DNA of 64,000 nucleotides from Blakeslea trispora (taxonomy: Eukaryota; Mucoromycota; Mucoromycetes; Mucorales; Choanephoraceae), in NCBI GenBank assembly GCA_025331445.1, contig JAIWNE010000111.1, positions 48,551-112,550 on the forward strand, given 5' to 3'. Positions 10,611 through 20,804 of this stretch are shown here, in pieces. The notes under the pieces are model-generated. The model was not told the origin of the DNA. It saw nothing but the letters and a program-made list of their open reading frames with translations, and ran no database searches. Made by a program: the position numbers and the translations under genes. Position 1 is the stretch's first letter, and every line of letters starts with the position of its first letter.

Positions 10611-12731
10611 GCGATTCCTAGCCGCAGCCTTGATACAATTGTTCAACAGCAAAACATCAGTATCTTCATCTTCGTTGAACTCTTCGGCAATGACAACTGG
10701 CAGCACTTGCACGAGTTGCTTGAAGTCACGGCCAACAAAGGAACCGACATGGCGAAGGTCTGCCAGGAAATTTCTGCTGTAGGAAGGATCACTTCTGTTA
10801 CCTTCCAACCTTGTTGTAAGACGGGACAAACGATCTTCATTTTTTTTACCAGACAGAACAACTTTGACTAAATGCTGGACAAGATATTTGACCACACCTA
10901 ATGGTAAGCAATGCAAAACCTCTATAGGCGTATCAAGAGCAGGGTCAAAAGAATCGTGCTGAAGAAGGTCTTCTGATCCCGTATGCTTGTAGCTGTAGTC
11001 TCCGGCAGACAAAGAACTATCAGGAAAAACACTATTCATGTTGACTTGCTTTCGGTTGTGGTTTAATGCCGCCAAAACATAATGTGACCTGAGTCTCTTT
11101 ATATAAAGTTGAGTGAGCTTTTCAGCTGTCACCTCGCTTTCAACTATTGTCTTGTCTTTTTTCTTGCTTTGCTTCAACACATAGCACTTTCTGCAAAAAT
11201 ACAACGTTGTTTGTTGCATAAGGCCACAAATATCAGAATGCGCCGGGTTGTCGGCAGAGATGAACAATAGAGGTGCTTTTACAAGTACTACCTCATCGTA
11301 CTGACTAGAGTACATCAACATACCCTTTTCTAATTTCTTCAAATCAGTAGTAGTTGATGGCATGAAGTTCATCGCATTTACGCCATCACTCTTGGATGAA
11401 CAGCCCACAAAAATTGTGTTTTCACGCGAACCACGCTCCTCAATAGGTAATGCTGCGTAAGTCATTGACCAGCTTTCGTAGGGTACATGTTGCTTTGACA
11501 ACGCTCCTGAAGTGTCATCCGTAAACAGAATGATTGGAACAATTACTGTCTTGAAGAATTGACCTAGTTCGTTTTGCTTTTCTATCTTTGTAGAGTCTTG
11601 CTTCCACAACAAATCTTCATGCTCCTTGGACAATGAGTTAGAACCAAGGCCCAGCGTACAAGAGTTAGAACGGGTAAAGCTTCTCTTGTCAACTGTAACA
11701 ATCAAAGCATTCTGTTGTACATTGCTGACTTGAGGTATGATACCAGAAAATCCATTTGAAGTCATCACAAAATACCTATCTGCGAAATCTTGGTTATCTT
11801 GTCGAAAAAAAGACTTGAGAAGGAAAGCCTGATTCGTATCTCGTAGCAGAGCAACATCTCCAACCCAAAAGTCCTTTCCATTGCCAGTGATGCAAGGCGG
11901 TTGAAATGCGGGATGCATTCTCCACTTCTCACCAATTGCCAGGCTTGTTGAGACTCCTCTTGTTCGATCAGGAGAGCGTTTTATCTTTGCACAGATGACC
12001 GGGTTTGCCATCGACAACTTCAGATGCTCTGAAGGTAAGTTCGAGCTGCATGTGCTAACCTGTTCTTTCCCCTTCACCATGACAGTATGACTAGTAGTAG
12101 TTGTGGTGATAGAAGGACCATCAAACTTCTTGTTGGCAGCTGCTCTCATGATCATGTTTGCTGTTGGCATTACAAAGGTTCTCTCGGCTTGAGTTTCCTC
12201 TACGGCGATCTCAACAATCTTGCCAATGCCGTACAGTATCATCTTGAGCTGGCTTCTGAATAACATGCCTACATAGCTGTTGTAAATGCACATCATAAGC
12301 ATTGTTTGGGCATTTCTGAAGGGATTCCCTCCAGATACATCATGATCCCATTGTGTATTCAGTTCAGCTTGACGTTTGGCCATGATCTCGTCCATGCTGT
12401 TCATGACGCTCATCATCTCTTCATCATCATCTTCTGAATCGCTATCTTCAATGTCCATGTCTTCGCCGCTGTCTTCAATTTCTCCGGATTTACATTGATA
12501 TTCTCCTTCATACTCTGCATCAACTGTAGATGTTTCATCAAAAGAAAAAGAAACACCACTTATGGGTCGAATGTCGTCTTCAGTGCTGTTTTTTTCGTGA
12601 GCTTCCTTGATGTGCAAAGCAAGTCTCTCGTTCCGGGTATACGACTTTTTGCAACCAAGGTAAGTACAACTAAATCTTCTATTGATCTTATATTTGACAA
12701 CAGAGTAGGGTATGTCGATTGTTTTTCCCAT

Positions 12732-13808
12732 TTTTGAAACTAATTAAGTGAAAAAGGTGGTTGTCAAGTTTCAGAAAGCAAATTCTTTTTATGGTAAGCA
12801 GCTATAAACAAAACATTTATTTCGTTTTTGGACTGTCTTTCTGATCTGCAATATTTTGTTGATTGAATTAGTATCTTTGTGATTCTACATAATTGTTATT
12901 TCAAAACCAAAGGTAAGCTAAATCAAGTAGAATTACAATGATTTGACATGCTTATTGATTAAAACAGGATCAATAGATATGTATCCCAATGTCTAGTTGT
13001 AGTTTTTCGCGATTGTTATGGAAGTAAGCTCTTTTTTCTATATGTTGAATCAATTTCGTTTGACTAATGATTTCAAGTATATTAGAATACAGTGCAAACT
13101 TGAAAAGAAAGCTCGTGCTCGTAAGGTAGTCTCAAATTGCATTACATTTTGAAGAACATGTTTGAACAATGTATCTATTTAGTTCCTGTCTTTTGTTTCA
13201 AGTATTGTCGTAAAAGCTACTATCTGCAAGTCTATGGTTCATCAAAAGGCACAAGTCAGATTAGGCTTTGTTGGCAATTACAAAGATCGAACTGGTCAAG
13301 CAAGCACTATTAGCTCATTCTGGTGCCTGAGGATGATACCCTAGGCTGCAGGTAAGCTATCAAATCCTGAACTTTTTTAAGCCAATAAAATATCTTGTAT
13401 TTCGTCCAATCAAAATAGTCTTTTAAAACAGTTTCTATACACGGTATAAATAATACTCATAAATTTTGCTGGCACTTTTTTTTGAAATTTTTCGCCTGGT
13501 GTGTTGAAACAAACGGAGTTTAATTGATCAACGTTCACCACGGGAAGTGAAATGTAAAAAAATTGAAAAATATGTAATACTGATGTGATTCCGATGTAAA
13601 TTTGGGATTTAATGTGAATTTGATGTGAACACGAAAACTGCTTGAAATTGAAATATACATATTTTTACATGAAAAGCGAAATACAACAAATTTTCATTAG
13701 ATTTTGAATTACATGTAATTTCGTGTGATTTTGATGTAAAATTGCAACCTCATGGAATTAAATAGAGCAATGATAGAATGTAATAGAATTTATAGATATT
13801 GTTATTTT
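12732..13808. other. 5' non-coding part of transposon no. 1 and flank; no gene recognised
   Basis: 12732-13503 is the region between the transposase start and the right terminal repeat. It contains several GTAAG and YAG motifs that could be spliced pieces of a plus-strand gene, but no protein signature. 13504-13808 holds repeated TGATGTGAA/TGATGTAAA-like motifs, possibly subterminal repeats of the next element. Confidence 0.4.
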
Positions 13809-14355
13809 TCAATGAGGCTTGCAAGACACATGAAACGAATTGTTTTTCTTAATAGATGGGATGAGGATGGCATACCCGATGATATCCTTAGTGCGTATAA
13901 TAGCACTCAAGCCTTCACTAGAAAGTGCGGAAATTGTAGTGCCACTACTGACATCAGCGTCAGTTGGGAGCAAGCAAGAGTCAACAACACCAGCGTAGCA
14001 TATATCTTTTGTATTGCTAGCGAACAAAGCAGTTACTTTGGCAATTTTTGTGCCTTCAGTTGACTTGTACAACACTCTGGTATCTTTTCTTCGATTAAGC
14101 ATCAGCTGCTGTCCAGTCACTGACAGAAAACATGAATGAACTGCATGAAATTGATCATTTTCATCTGATAAAATCTGCATAACATCTTGCTCATCACTGC
14201 CTTGACAGATCTGGGTTGCAAGCTCAGAAACAGATAGCTGCTTAAAGGTTTTGTTGATTTGTTGGTCATAGCAATGCATTGCTCTGTTGTACACATCGCT
14301 ATAATGCGAAAGAACGATGTTGGCAGCATTTTCACTCGGGTGTGATTTCGAGTTA

Positions 14356-17266
14356 GAGTGCGTCCAGTTTGTAATCGCCAATAATTTTTTAGAGGAACTT
14401 TTGACCCATTTCGTCGCCGATTAAAATCGCACCTTAAAATTTGTCTATACTGGATTTTTTTTTTATTTATATGAGCTTTCTATGACTTTTGTATGTTTTA
14501 GAAAATTTTTTGACAAGCTCATTTGTCTCGATGGCATCATGACCTTGGCTATATGCTTCTATATACCGATAAGCAAGGTTTTGCCATTTTCTAATTGTCT
14601 TTGTACCATTGGTAACCTGATTGCTGTCTAGAAACTTATGGATGTTATCTTTAAGGCCCTTAAATGTGTAGTCACACTCAAGACGAGCAATACGCTTTGA
14701 CTCGGCCCAGTGTCGCTCAATCCAATTGGTTTCGCAATGATACTTTGGATAGAGTGTCATCATATGGCCATTGTTGATGATTGTTTCTTCTAGGATTGAC
14801 TTTTGATTAACAAAATCATCTTGTGCCGACAGTATTTTCTCTAGACAACACTTGTCACCAGTATGCTCATCATTACACTTTTTCAAGAGCGAACAGTCTT
14901 TTTGAATGAGCCGTCTTTCCAAAAGGATTTGGAAAGTGCCTTTAAAGTACTCAACCTAAGATTATGAGTTAAAAGTTATTGGAGAGTTGATTTTTTGTAA
15001 TTACAATAAAAACTTACGGGTCTAGGGAACTGTAGCTTTTGTACTAAAAAAGTTCTCAAAGCATTCTCTGTTCCAAAACGCTTTCTTGGCCCTACTTGAG
15101 GCTTGAGTCTTTTAAATTCAGTCTTGAATTTTCTAAAATCAATATTGCGCATGAAGTACATGCTTTGCATCATGGCTTGGTCTGATTCTGGATCTCTGTA
15201 GAAGCCGTCTCGAAAGCGATAAGGTGATTCTGGTTTGTATGGGATTTCCCCAAAAGACATTCTACTCGCAAGCAAGGCATCATTGCCAAATGCACGATGA
15301 TTTTGACTTTGATCAAACGCAAACAAACCAATACAGTCAGGATGCAACAACTCAAAGAGCGGAAGTACATCCTCCTTGAGTTGTGCATTGAGGTCCTCAC
15401 ATTTCCACCAGTTGTCTCCACCTGGATAGAAAATTGTTCTTGAGGACCTCTCTTCCCCGTTGACCAAAGCCTTCATAGTACCATGGCAAGCGCACATGAA
15501 CTCTGACACCATGACAGACTTGCCCTGGCCTTTAGGCAAGATAGCCGATTCGGTAGGTAGTTGCCAGCGAGTCTTCTTTCCATCGTTGGCATAAAAGGTG
15601 CTCTCATCATGAGTGACAAGAACTACCTTCTTTTCTTCTTCTCGAAGGGTTGGTTGAACAACCTCTTCTTCATTACCATATGGATAAAATTCCATCCTCT
15701 TCTTCCACTCCATCATCTGTCTTGCCCACTGAAGACGATATTCTTTTACATCTTGTCTTTCATGGCCATCGATGTACATAAAGTCTTTGCCAGTACTCTT
15801 ATAGTCAAAGCCCCACAGTTTCAGGTATTTAGAAATTGTGGTTTGGCTCAGAGACTTAAGCTTGTTTCCTAGCTCTTCACTTATTATACCTGTGCTCAAA
15901 ACATCAGGCAAAATCACCTTTCTTACATGGTCAACTAAGCCTCTTGTTGATCGCTGATTGGGCTTTGTTTCTCTTAACCAGTCAAGGCATCTCTGCTTGA
16001 TGTCCTCATCTGACAACAGAGACACTCGCTTAGCGAACTTGCCTTGTCTTAAGACAGGGATATCCCCAGTCTTAAGAAGAGCCTTAGTCCACATGCGAAT
16101 ACTCTTTGCGCGATAAGACTCGGATGGGGACAACCAGGTTATAGCTGCTGCTTCTTGGCTTGCCTCCATGGCACCTTTTCCATCTTTGATGCGCTTGAGG
16201 TAGGCAAGGACAGCTTGATAGCGGAAGGTATCATAATGTCCATGCAAAGTTTGGACAACTCGAGAGTTTGCTACTGGCTTCAGCAACTCACTAAGCTTAC
16301 TGATAGCACTGGAGATATCCAAGACGTCAGCTTCTTCTACTTCCTCTTCTTCTTCATCGGCTCTGACTTCAGCAGACTGTTCCTTAGAAATCTGAAAATA
16401 ATCAGATATTTTTGATGAGCCTTCTGCCATCATCCTATTTTTTTGCTTTCTTTTTCTGATCGCTCTGTCGGTCAATTGAAAAGTTCTTGCATGTTTTCTT
16501 TTCTTGTTGATTTCTGGGTTGTTGTTGTCCCATTTCAAAGTGTCATGCAAACACTTTGTATTCTGATCTTCAATGTTGTCTAACATTTCTAATTCGATCT
16601 CTAAACTTTCTTCGCCATCACTCTCTGAAATAAATTCAAAGTCGAAACATGATTCAATAGTAGGATACTCAAAGTTACTGTTGTCTTCATAATCGAACGA
16701 AGTATCGTCGATAGAAGAGACGCCTTCATTTTCGATCTTATTGTTCTATCTTTAAATTAAATTGCACAACTCAAAAGACACTTGATTCCATACCAATGCT
16801 TTTTCAGCTTCAACTTTTTGATTATGTCTGTCTTGGTTGAACTTTTTAAGCTTCTGAAGATTTTTGCTAGGACGACCCATATTGAACTTTGCGAAAAAGG
16901 AACAGACAAAAGGTTCTGCTAAACAATTTTAATAGACTAGGATTCTGACTGACAATGTAGCACAAACTACCATTTTAATATATCGGAGTTTGGTTGTGTA
17001 ACACTAACTACTATATTATTGGTTGAAACTTATGTATGCCTATAATTAGACCTCAGAGGAACTTTCAGGTCGAAGTGAAAAAAAATAACTCGAGATAGAG
17101 ACAAGATATAAAGAAAAGGAGGCCGAGGATCGATAGAGAATTAAATTTTGAACAGATTGTCGGCCTCGCTTTTTAATTTTGTCTGCAAAAAAAATTTGCT
17201 ATTTTGGTCCAAAAGTGCCAAAAATTTTCACCACCAAGTTGCGGCGATTACAAACTGGACGCACTC
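14356..17266 (-). mobile_element. Tc1/IS630-superfamily element, complete, TA target duplication
   Basis: Perfect 24-base terminal inverted repeats (GAGTGCGTCC...AATCGCC at 14356-14379; complement at 17243-17266), each flanked by TA (14354-14355 and 17267-17268). Length is 2911 bases, with a single three-exon transposase gene. TA duplication plus the D-D-E protein place it in the IS630-Tc1-mariner superfamily. It disrupts transposase no. 2, whose frame is restored by its removal. A second, truncated copy starts at 23298 in the other palindrome arm. Confidence 0.92.
14467..16880 (-). CDS. Tc1/IS630-like DDE transposase, three exons, apparently intact
   Basis: The start chosen is ATG 16880 (MGRPSKNLQKLKKFN), reached by splicing a 48-base intron (16746-16793); a 62-base intron (14956-15017, GTAAGT...TTAG) joins QFPRP to VEYFKG. 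Both splices keep frame, giving about 767 residues with no stop. The N-terminus is basic and AT-hook-like (GRPSK). An acidic patch (EEEEEVEEADV) and a helical DNA-binding region lie in the middle. The catalytic triad is visible: D in THDESTFYANDG, D in FAFDQSQNH, E in CETNWIERHWAESK, the last resembling the NPIE-x-W block of Tc1 proteins. The protein would cut at the terminal repeats and insert at TA. It is much longer than classical Tc1 transposases (about 340 residues). Related copies lie at 23298, 59040 and 60622. Confidence 0.85.
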
Positions 17267-20207
17267 TAATTTGTTGCTTAAACTTGCCAATCATTCTTTC
17301 TAATGGTCTTGCACTAAAATATCTGGCCGGTCCCAGAGCTTAGATAATCATGGGGAGATGCAAAAGTAGATGTTCGTTGATGGTGAACGCCTTCACTCCA
17401 ATATGAATCATCAACACTCTGTGCCAGTGATCAATTAAGCTAAAGTTTGACGGTTTTCAATAGTTAATTCAAATATAATTGTAATTACACTCTTATAGTA
17501 AAAACCTACCTTTTGTACTCCTCCAAATCTTCGTTTGTTATAGAGTACTTCTGGGTTATACGACAGGCTTTTGATACGGATTTCAGTGCAAGGCATACTT
17601 CTTGGGTTGCTTCTTCTTCAACATAATCACCAGGGCTGACGACCTTGCCCAGTTGCCGTTTTCTGAGAATCATTTGGTCTGTATCCGCTTGTTGGTTTTC
17701 CAAGGCTTCAACATAGACTGTTGGAACAACATGTAACAGAAAGTCATTGATATCTACAGCACGAGCAAAGCCTGACTTTTGTGGCATATCTGTTAAAAAG
17801 ACATTAGTTTTCCACGATTCAGGGACGAGAGAAAAAAGAAATAGCTTACCTACGAGCTCACCATCCAAACTGCTTCGAGGATTGATATCTTTGGCGTTCA
17901 AGAGAGATGCGCTCATTTGCTGACGATACTTGTTTCGAAGAAAGAATGGGTTATTCTTGCCATACTTTTGTCCATCGTCAGTTGCAAATGACCAGATTTG
18001 CTTGCCAATATTTTGCCCCCATAGATGCATTTCATCTATACCCCAGAATGCAGCACCATGAAAGCTATCCAGCAGTGTGAAGGGCGATACACGTTTGATG
18101 CCAGTGGATGTCTAAAATATGCTGGTAAGCAATGTTGTACATATACATACCATAATACATGTTGTTGCAATGCTTAGATCAAACTTACCCCATTTGTATT
18201 GCTAGTATTAAGAGCTTTATATTCATCAATCTGTTTTATGGCATGCTGGCATATCTCTCCAAACTCGTCAATGTGTGGAAAATACATTCCACGCTTATAG
18301 GTGCCAGTGATATGACAAATTCGACAACCAGTATAGCTGCTATGACTGTGGTGACCTGCAATCTCGGCAATAGCTGGTAAGTCGCCTATTACTGTCGACA
18401 TAACAACCTGATATTTAAATTGTTCACCAGAAGAAGTCTCAACAACAAGCCCTTTAGACTCCAACACCATCAAGTCTTTGATCAATGGAAAAAGAAAGCT
18501 GAACAAATCATAAGGTTTCTTAGGACCCGGTAAAACTGTAACAACAAATGTATTTTCTTCTTTGAATCTACACAATAGTCAGTCATATTGTTTAGAATAA
18601 CAAATTTTAAGTACTATATTTAATGTAATTTACCTCATCTCTGGTGGAAGGTTTGTAGGAGTGAGCATAACCATTGTCATTTGAGAGCCACCGCGCTTAA
18701 ATGGATTAAAACCATCGATATAAAGAGACATATATAGCTGATGTACATCTTTCGTGAAATCTTTTCTCTGTTTAAAGAATTCACCATCAAAGAAGTCTTG
18801 TATCTTATTTATAGTAGGGTTTTGCTGCAGTTGTTGTTTTGAGCGTACGAAATTTTATCCCTGTTTTGCTTAGATTCCAAGAAATGCCCTAATTGGACAG
18901 CCAAAGGGAGCTGTTTGACTGGTGCTAAGTTATCAACAGTACGAGGAAGCAAACATTTGGGATTGGTACATATGGTGGAATCATCAGTATCAAAATACAT
19001 CTTGCACCCATTCTTGCACATTTTATATTCTTTTAGGCTAACGGGTGTTAGCTGCTCTTTCTCAAGCTTGTCACAGCGATAGGGGCTTAGAAGCTGTATA
19101 TCACCTAGAGTAAAGGTTAAGTCAACAAATTCATAAATATAAAATATAAATCATTTAAGATTGACAGTACTTTCTGTATGATCAGCAATGAAGCTATTAA
19201 CCCATTTAATTATCTCCTCTTTTGCTGCTTTGGTTGTGTTGAAAGACTTGAGTAAACGATTGAATTCAATGCTCTTTTGAGAGTGAATTGGGAGCTTTTT
19301 GAAGCGACTTTTATCATTTGCTTGCAGGATTTTTACAGGAGTTTGAATTGTCTTCCGAAAACTTAACAAGTCTTCAAAAATTTTTTCGTTTACAACAAAC
19401 TCATCGTTTTCTTCTTCAACTAAATTTTTCTTCGTTTCTATTTCATCAATGTCCATAGGACTACTATCGAAATTGAAGCTGGCAATGCTCTCAATTTCAT
19501 CCAGATCATCGCACTGCTGCTCTCCTCTCGAACTCATGTCCACCGATTCTGTTTCTTGCACAACAGAAGGGGTGCTGGTTCTGATAGCAGCCCTTCCAGC
19601 ACTTGCGCTTAGTCTGCTTTTTGAAATTCTAGCTTTGATCTCACTGAGTCCTCGCTGTCGATCAAGTAGTTCATGATCCCTAACATGCTTTCTGAATTTC
19701 TTTTCAGGTATTGTTTGATTGCATTTAATACAAACGCGCATTCTTGTAGAGTAGGTTGATAGTATGAGTAAAGGAAAGAAAAGAAAGAATCATCGAGAAT
19801 GGTGTTCAAAACTTGTCCGCAGCACACGTAGATACCATGCACTAAAAGATAAGGCATAATTTTTTTAAAAAAAATTACTGCTTTTTTTTTTAACTTTATT
19901 TTATTTGATATGTCTCTCAAAAGATCTAAGACAACACATTCTTCTGTTGAAAACAGCATTGAAGGTATCAAGCATATGCTGGAAGTCATCTTGACAAAGG
20001 TGAGTAGTATCGAGAGCAAATGCGAAGGATTCGAATAGAAGACTGGATGAACTTGAAGCCACTGTCTTGCCAGCTGCTGGCTGCGCCCAGGTAACCTCCT
20101 CCACCCCAGCACCCAAAAACAACCTCATTTCTCTCTCCAAGAGGAAACGTTGGAAAGCGAAGTACTTAGTTGCTTCAACAGCTTGGAAGATGAGAGAGGC
20201 GTCTGTT
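15862..20207 (+). repeat. Giant palindrome, left arm
   Basis: Reading 15862-20207 inward matches the reverse complement of 20326-24697. Both arms hold, in mirrored order, part of the Tc1/IS630-like element, the transposase no. 2 exons with the same intron positions, and the divergent coiled-coil ORF. The outer match ends at TTGTTTCC (15862-15869), mirrored by GGAAACAA just before 24698. Differences between arms are mostly substitutions and single-base gaps. Confidence 0.9.
19911..20207 (+). pseudogene. Divergent coiled-coil ORF, left-arm copy, broken
   Basis: Starts ATG 19911 (MSLKRSKTTHSSVENSIEG) on the strand opposite to the transposase, whose start is 170 bases away. It matches the intact right-arm copy at 20313-20636, but one extra G in GGATTCGAATAG creates a stop after about 40 codons. 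It then runs into the palindrome centre. No function recognised. Confidence 0.6.
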
Positions 20208-20325
20208 ATGCTGTTTTGTCTTCAGCCAAGACCTCTCTCCAAGTTCTTTTGCTGTTGTTGTCAACATTGGCAAAAGATTGACAAACAAGCAAAGCTTCTC
20301 TGTCGAGACAGTTTAGCATCTCCAA
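20208..20325. other. Palindrome spacer, about 118 bases
   Basis: The single-copy centre between the two arms. It is not self-complementary. It probably represents the next part of the coiled-coil ORF or its flank, kept once when the inverted duplication formed. Confidence 0.7.
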
Positions 20326-20636
20326 AACAGACGCCTCATCCTCATCTTCCAAGCTTGTTTGAAGCAACCTAAGTACTTCAGCTCTTCCAACGTTTCCTCT
20401 TGGAAGAGGAATGAGGTTGTTTTTTGGGGTGCTGGGGTGGAGGAGGTTACCTGGGCGGCAGCGGCAGCGACAGTGGCAGAGACAGTGGCTTCAAGTTCAT
20501 CCAGTCTTCTATTGAATCCTTCGCATTTGCTCTCGATACTACTCACCTTTGTCAAGATGACTTCCAGCATATGCTTGATACCTTCAATGCTGTTTTCAAC
20601 AGAAGAATGTGTTGTCTTAGATCTTTTGAGAGACAT
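20313..20636 (-). CDS. Coiled-coil ORF divergent from transposase no. 2 (unknown function, possibly truncated)
   Basis: 107 codons from ATG 20636. The N-terminal 25 residues are basic and Ser/Thr-rich (MSLKRSKTTHSSVE). Residues about 15-55 have heptad-like spacing (IEGIKHMLEVILTKVSSIES, then RRLDELEATV), which suggests a short coiled coil. An Ala-rich stretch (VAAAAAQ) and a TPAP linker follow. It is transcribed away from the transposase across an intergenic region of about 180 bases, so the two could share a promoter. The C-terminus lies at the palindrome centre and is probably not the original end. Two-gene architecture is common in CACTA-type elements, where a second protein binds subterminal DNA; that role here is only a guess. 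I do not recognise the family. Confidence 0.5.
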   Translation of the reverse strand: MSLKRSKTTHSSVENSIEGIKHMLEVILTKVSSIESKCEGFNRRLDELEATVSATVAAAAAQVTSSTPAPQKTTSFLFQEETLEELKYLGCFKQAWKMRMRRLFWRC

Positions 20637-20804
20637 ATCAAATAAAATAAAGTTAAAAAAAAAGAAACAGTAATTTTTTTAAAAAAATCATGCCTTATCT
20701 TTTAGTGCATGGGTATCTACGTGTGCTGCGGACAAGTATTTGAACACCATTCTCGATTATTCTTTCTTTTCTTTACTTTACTCATACTATCAACCTACTC
20801 TACA

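Larger units (their letters stand above)
6147..10620 (-). mobile_element. hAT transposon, complete ends, 8-base target duplication
   Basis: Both ends carry the inverted repeat TAGGAATCGCA (6147-6157 and complement ending at 10620). The flanks are a perfect eight-base duplication GCCGCAGC (6139-6146 and 10621-10628), the length typical of hAT insertion. The element is 4474 bases and holds one transposase gene on the minus strand. Both subterminal regions are rich in short CGACTCGA and CCCGTCGGGT motifs. It is inserted in the coding part of KDZ/CACTA-like transposase no. 1. Confidence 0.93.
4858..12731 (-). pseudogene. KDZ/CACTA-like transposase no. 1, split by a hAT element and a solo LTR
   Basis: Starts at ATG 12731. 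Residues 20-45 form a C2H2 finger (CTYLGCKKSYTRNERLALH, then EAH) and residues about 60-110 are strongly acidic. Around residue 405 comes DDTSGALSK, around 492 ADNPAHSDICG, around 514 a C-x2-C pair (CRKC). All are features of a large fungal cut-and-paste transposase group related to KDZ/Tnp2 families. The frame runs to 10629, stops at the hAT, resumes at 6138, is broken again by an LTR, and resumes at 5538 with the C-terminal block RPKVHYLSHLSEDIVRFG and a HTNRH-PSKDVA motif. Removing both insertions and one copy of each target duplication restores the same frame. Two further lesions remain: an in-frame TAA near 6107 and a one-base shift in a T-run near 5095. The exact superfamily name is uncertain. 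Confidence 0.75.
4594..13503 (-). mobile_element. KDZ/CACTA-like DNA transposon no. 1 (carries hAT and LTR insertions)
   Basis: The ends form a short inverted repeat: CACACCAGGCGAAAA at 4594 and its complement TTTTTCGCCTGGTGTG ending at 13503. Between them lies one large transposase gene on the minus strand, starting at 12731 and ending near 4858. Without the hAT (4474 bases) and the solo LTR (496 bases) the element would be about 3.9 kb. I could not find a matching target duplication, so the exact boundary is tentative. Confidence 0.55.
13809..19741 (-). pseudogene. KDZ/CACTA-like transposase no. 2, split by a Tc1/IS630-like element
   Basis: Starts at 19741 with a C-x2-C...H-x3-H unit (CIKCNQ...FRKHVRDH). 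GT-AG introns 19105-19170, 18568-18633, 18112-18188, 17790-17849 and 17440-17509 link exons. These carry a cysteine-rich block (CKNGCKMYF...CTNPKC), GDLPAIAEIAGH-HSHSSYTGCRIC, then DSFHGAAFWGIDEMHLWG, and finally LHLP, then GPARYFSARPLERMIGKFKQ. These match the order in fungal Tnp2/KDZ-type transposases. A TA-targeted element interrupts the C-terminus at 14356-17266; the frame resumes at 14353 (NSKSHPSENAANIV) and ends at 13809. Lesions are a one-base shift near 18850 and an in-frame TAA near 17338. It is a different family from transposase no. 1, with little sequence in common. The whole 5' part lies in the giant palindrome. Confidence 0.75.

Noticed and set aside
10643..10861. Short overlapping frames within the transposase genes on either strand
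   Set aside because: They lie in alternative frames of clear transposase genes and have no motif of their own.
12780..13480. Spliced plus-strand gene upstream of transposase no. 1
   Set aside because: Splice-like motifs are present but no exon combination gives a protein I can support.
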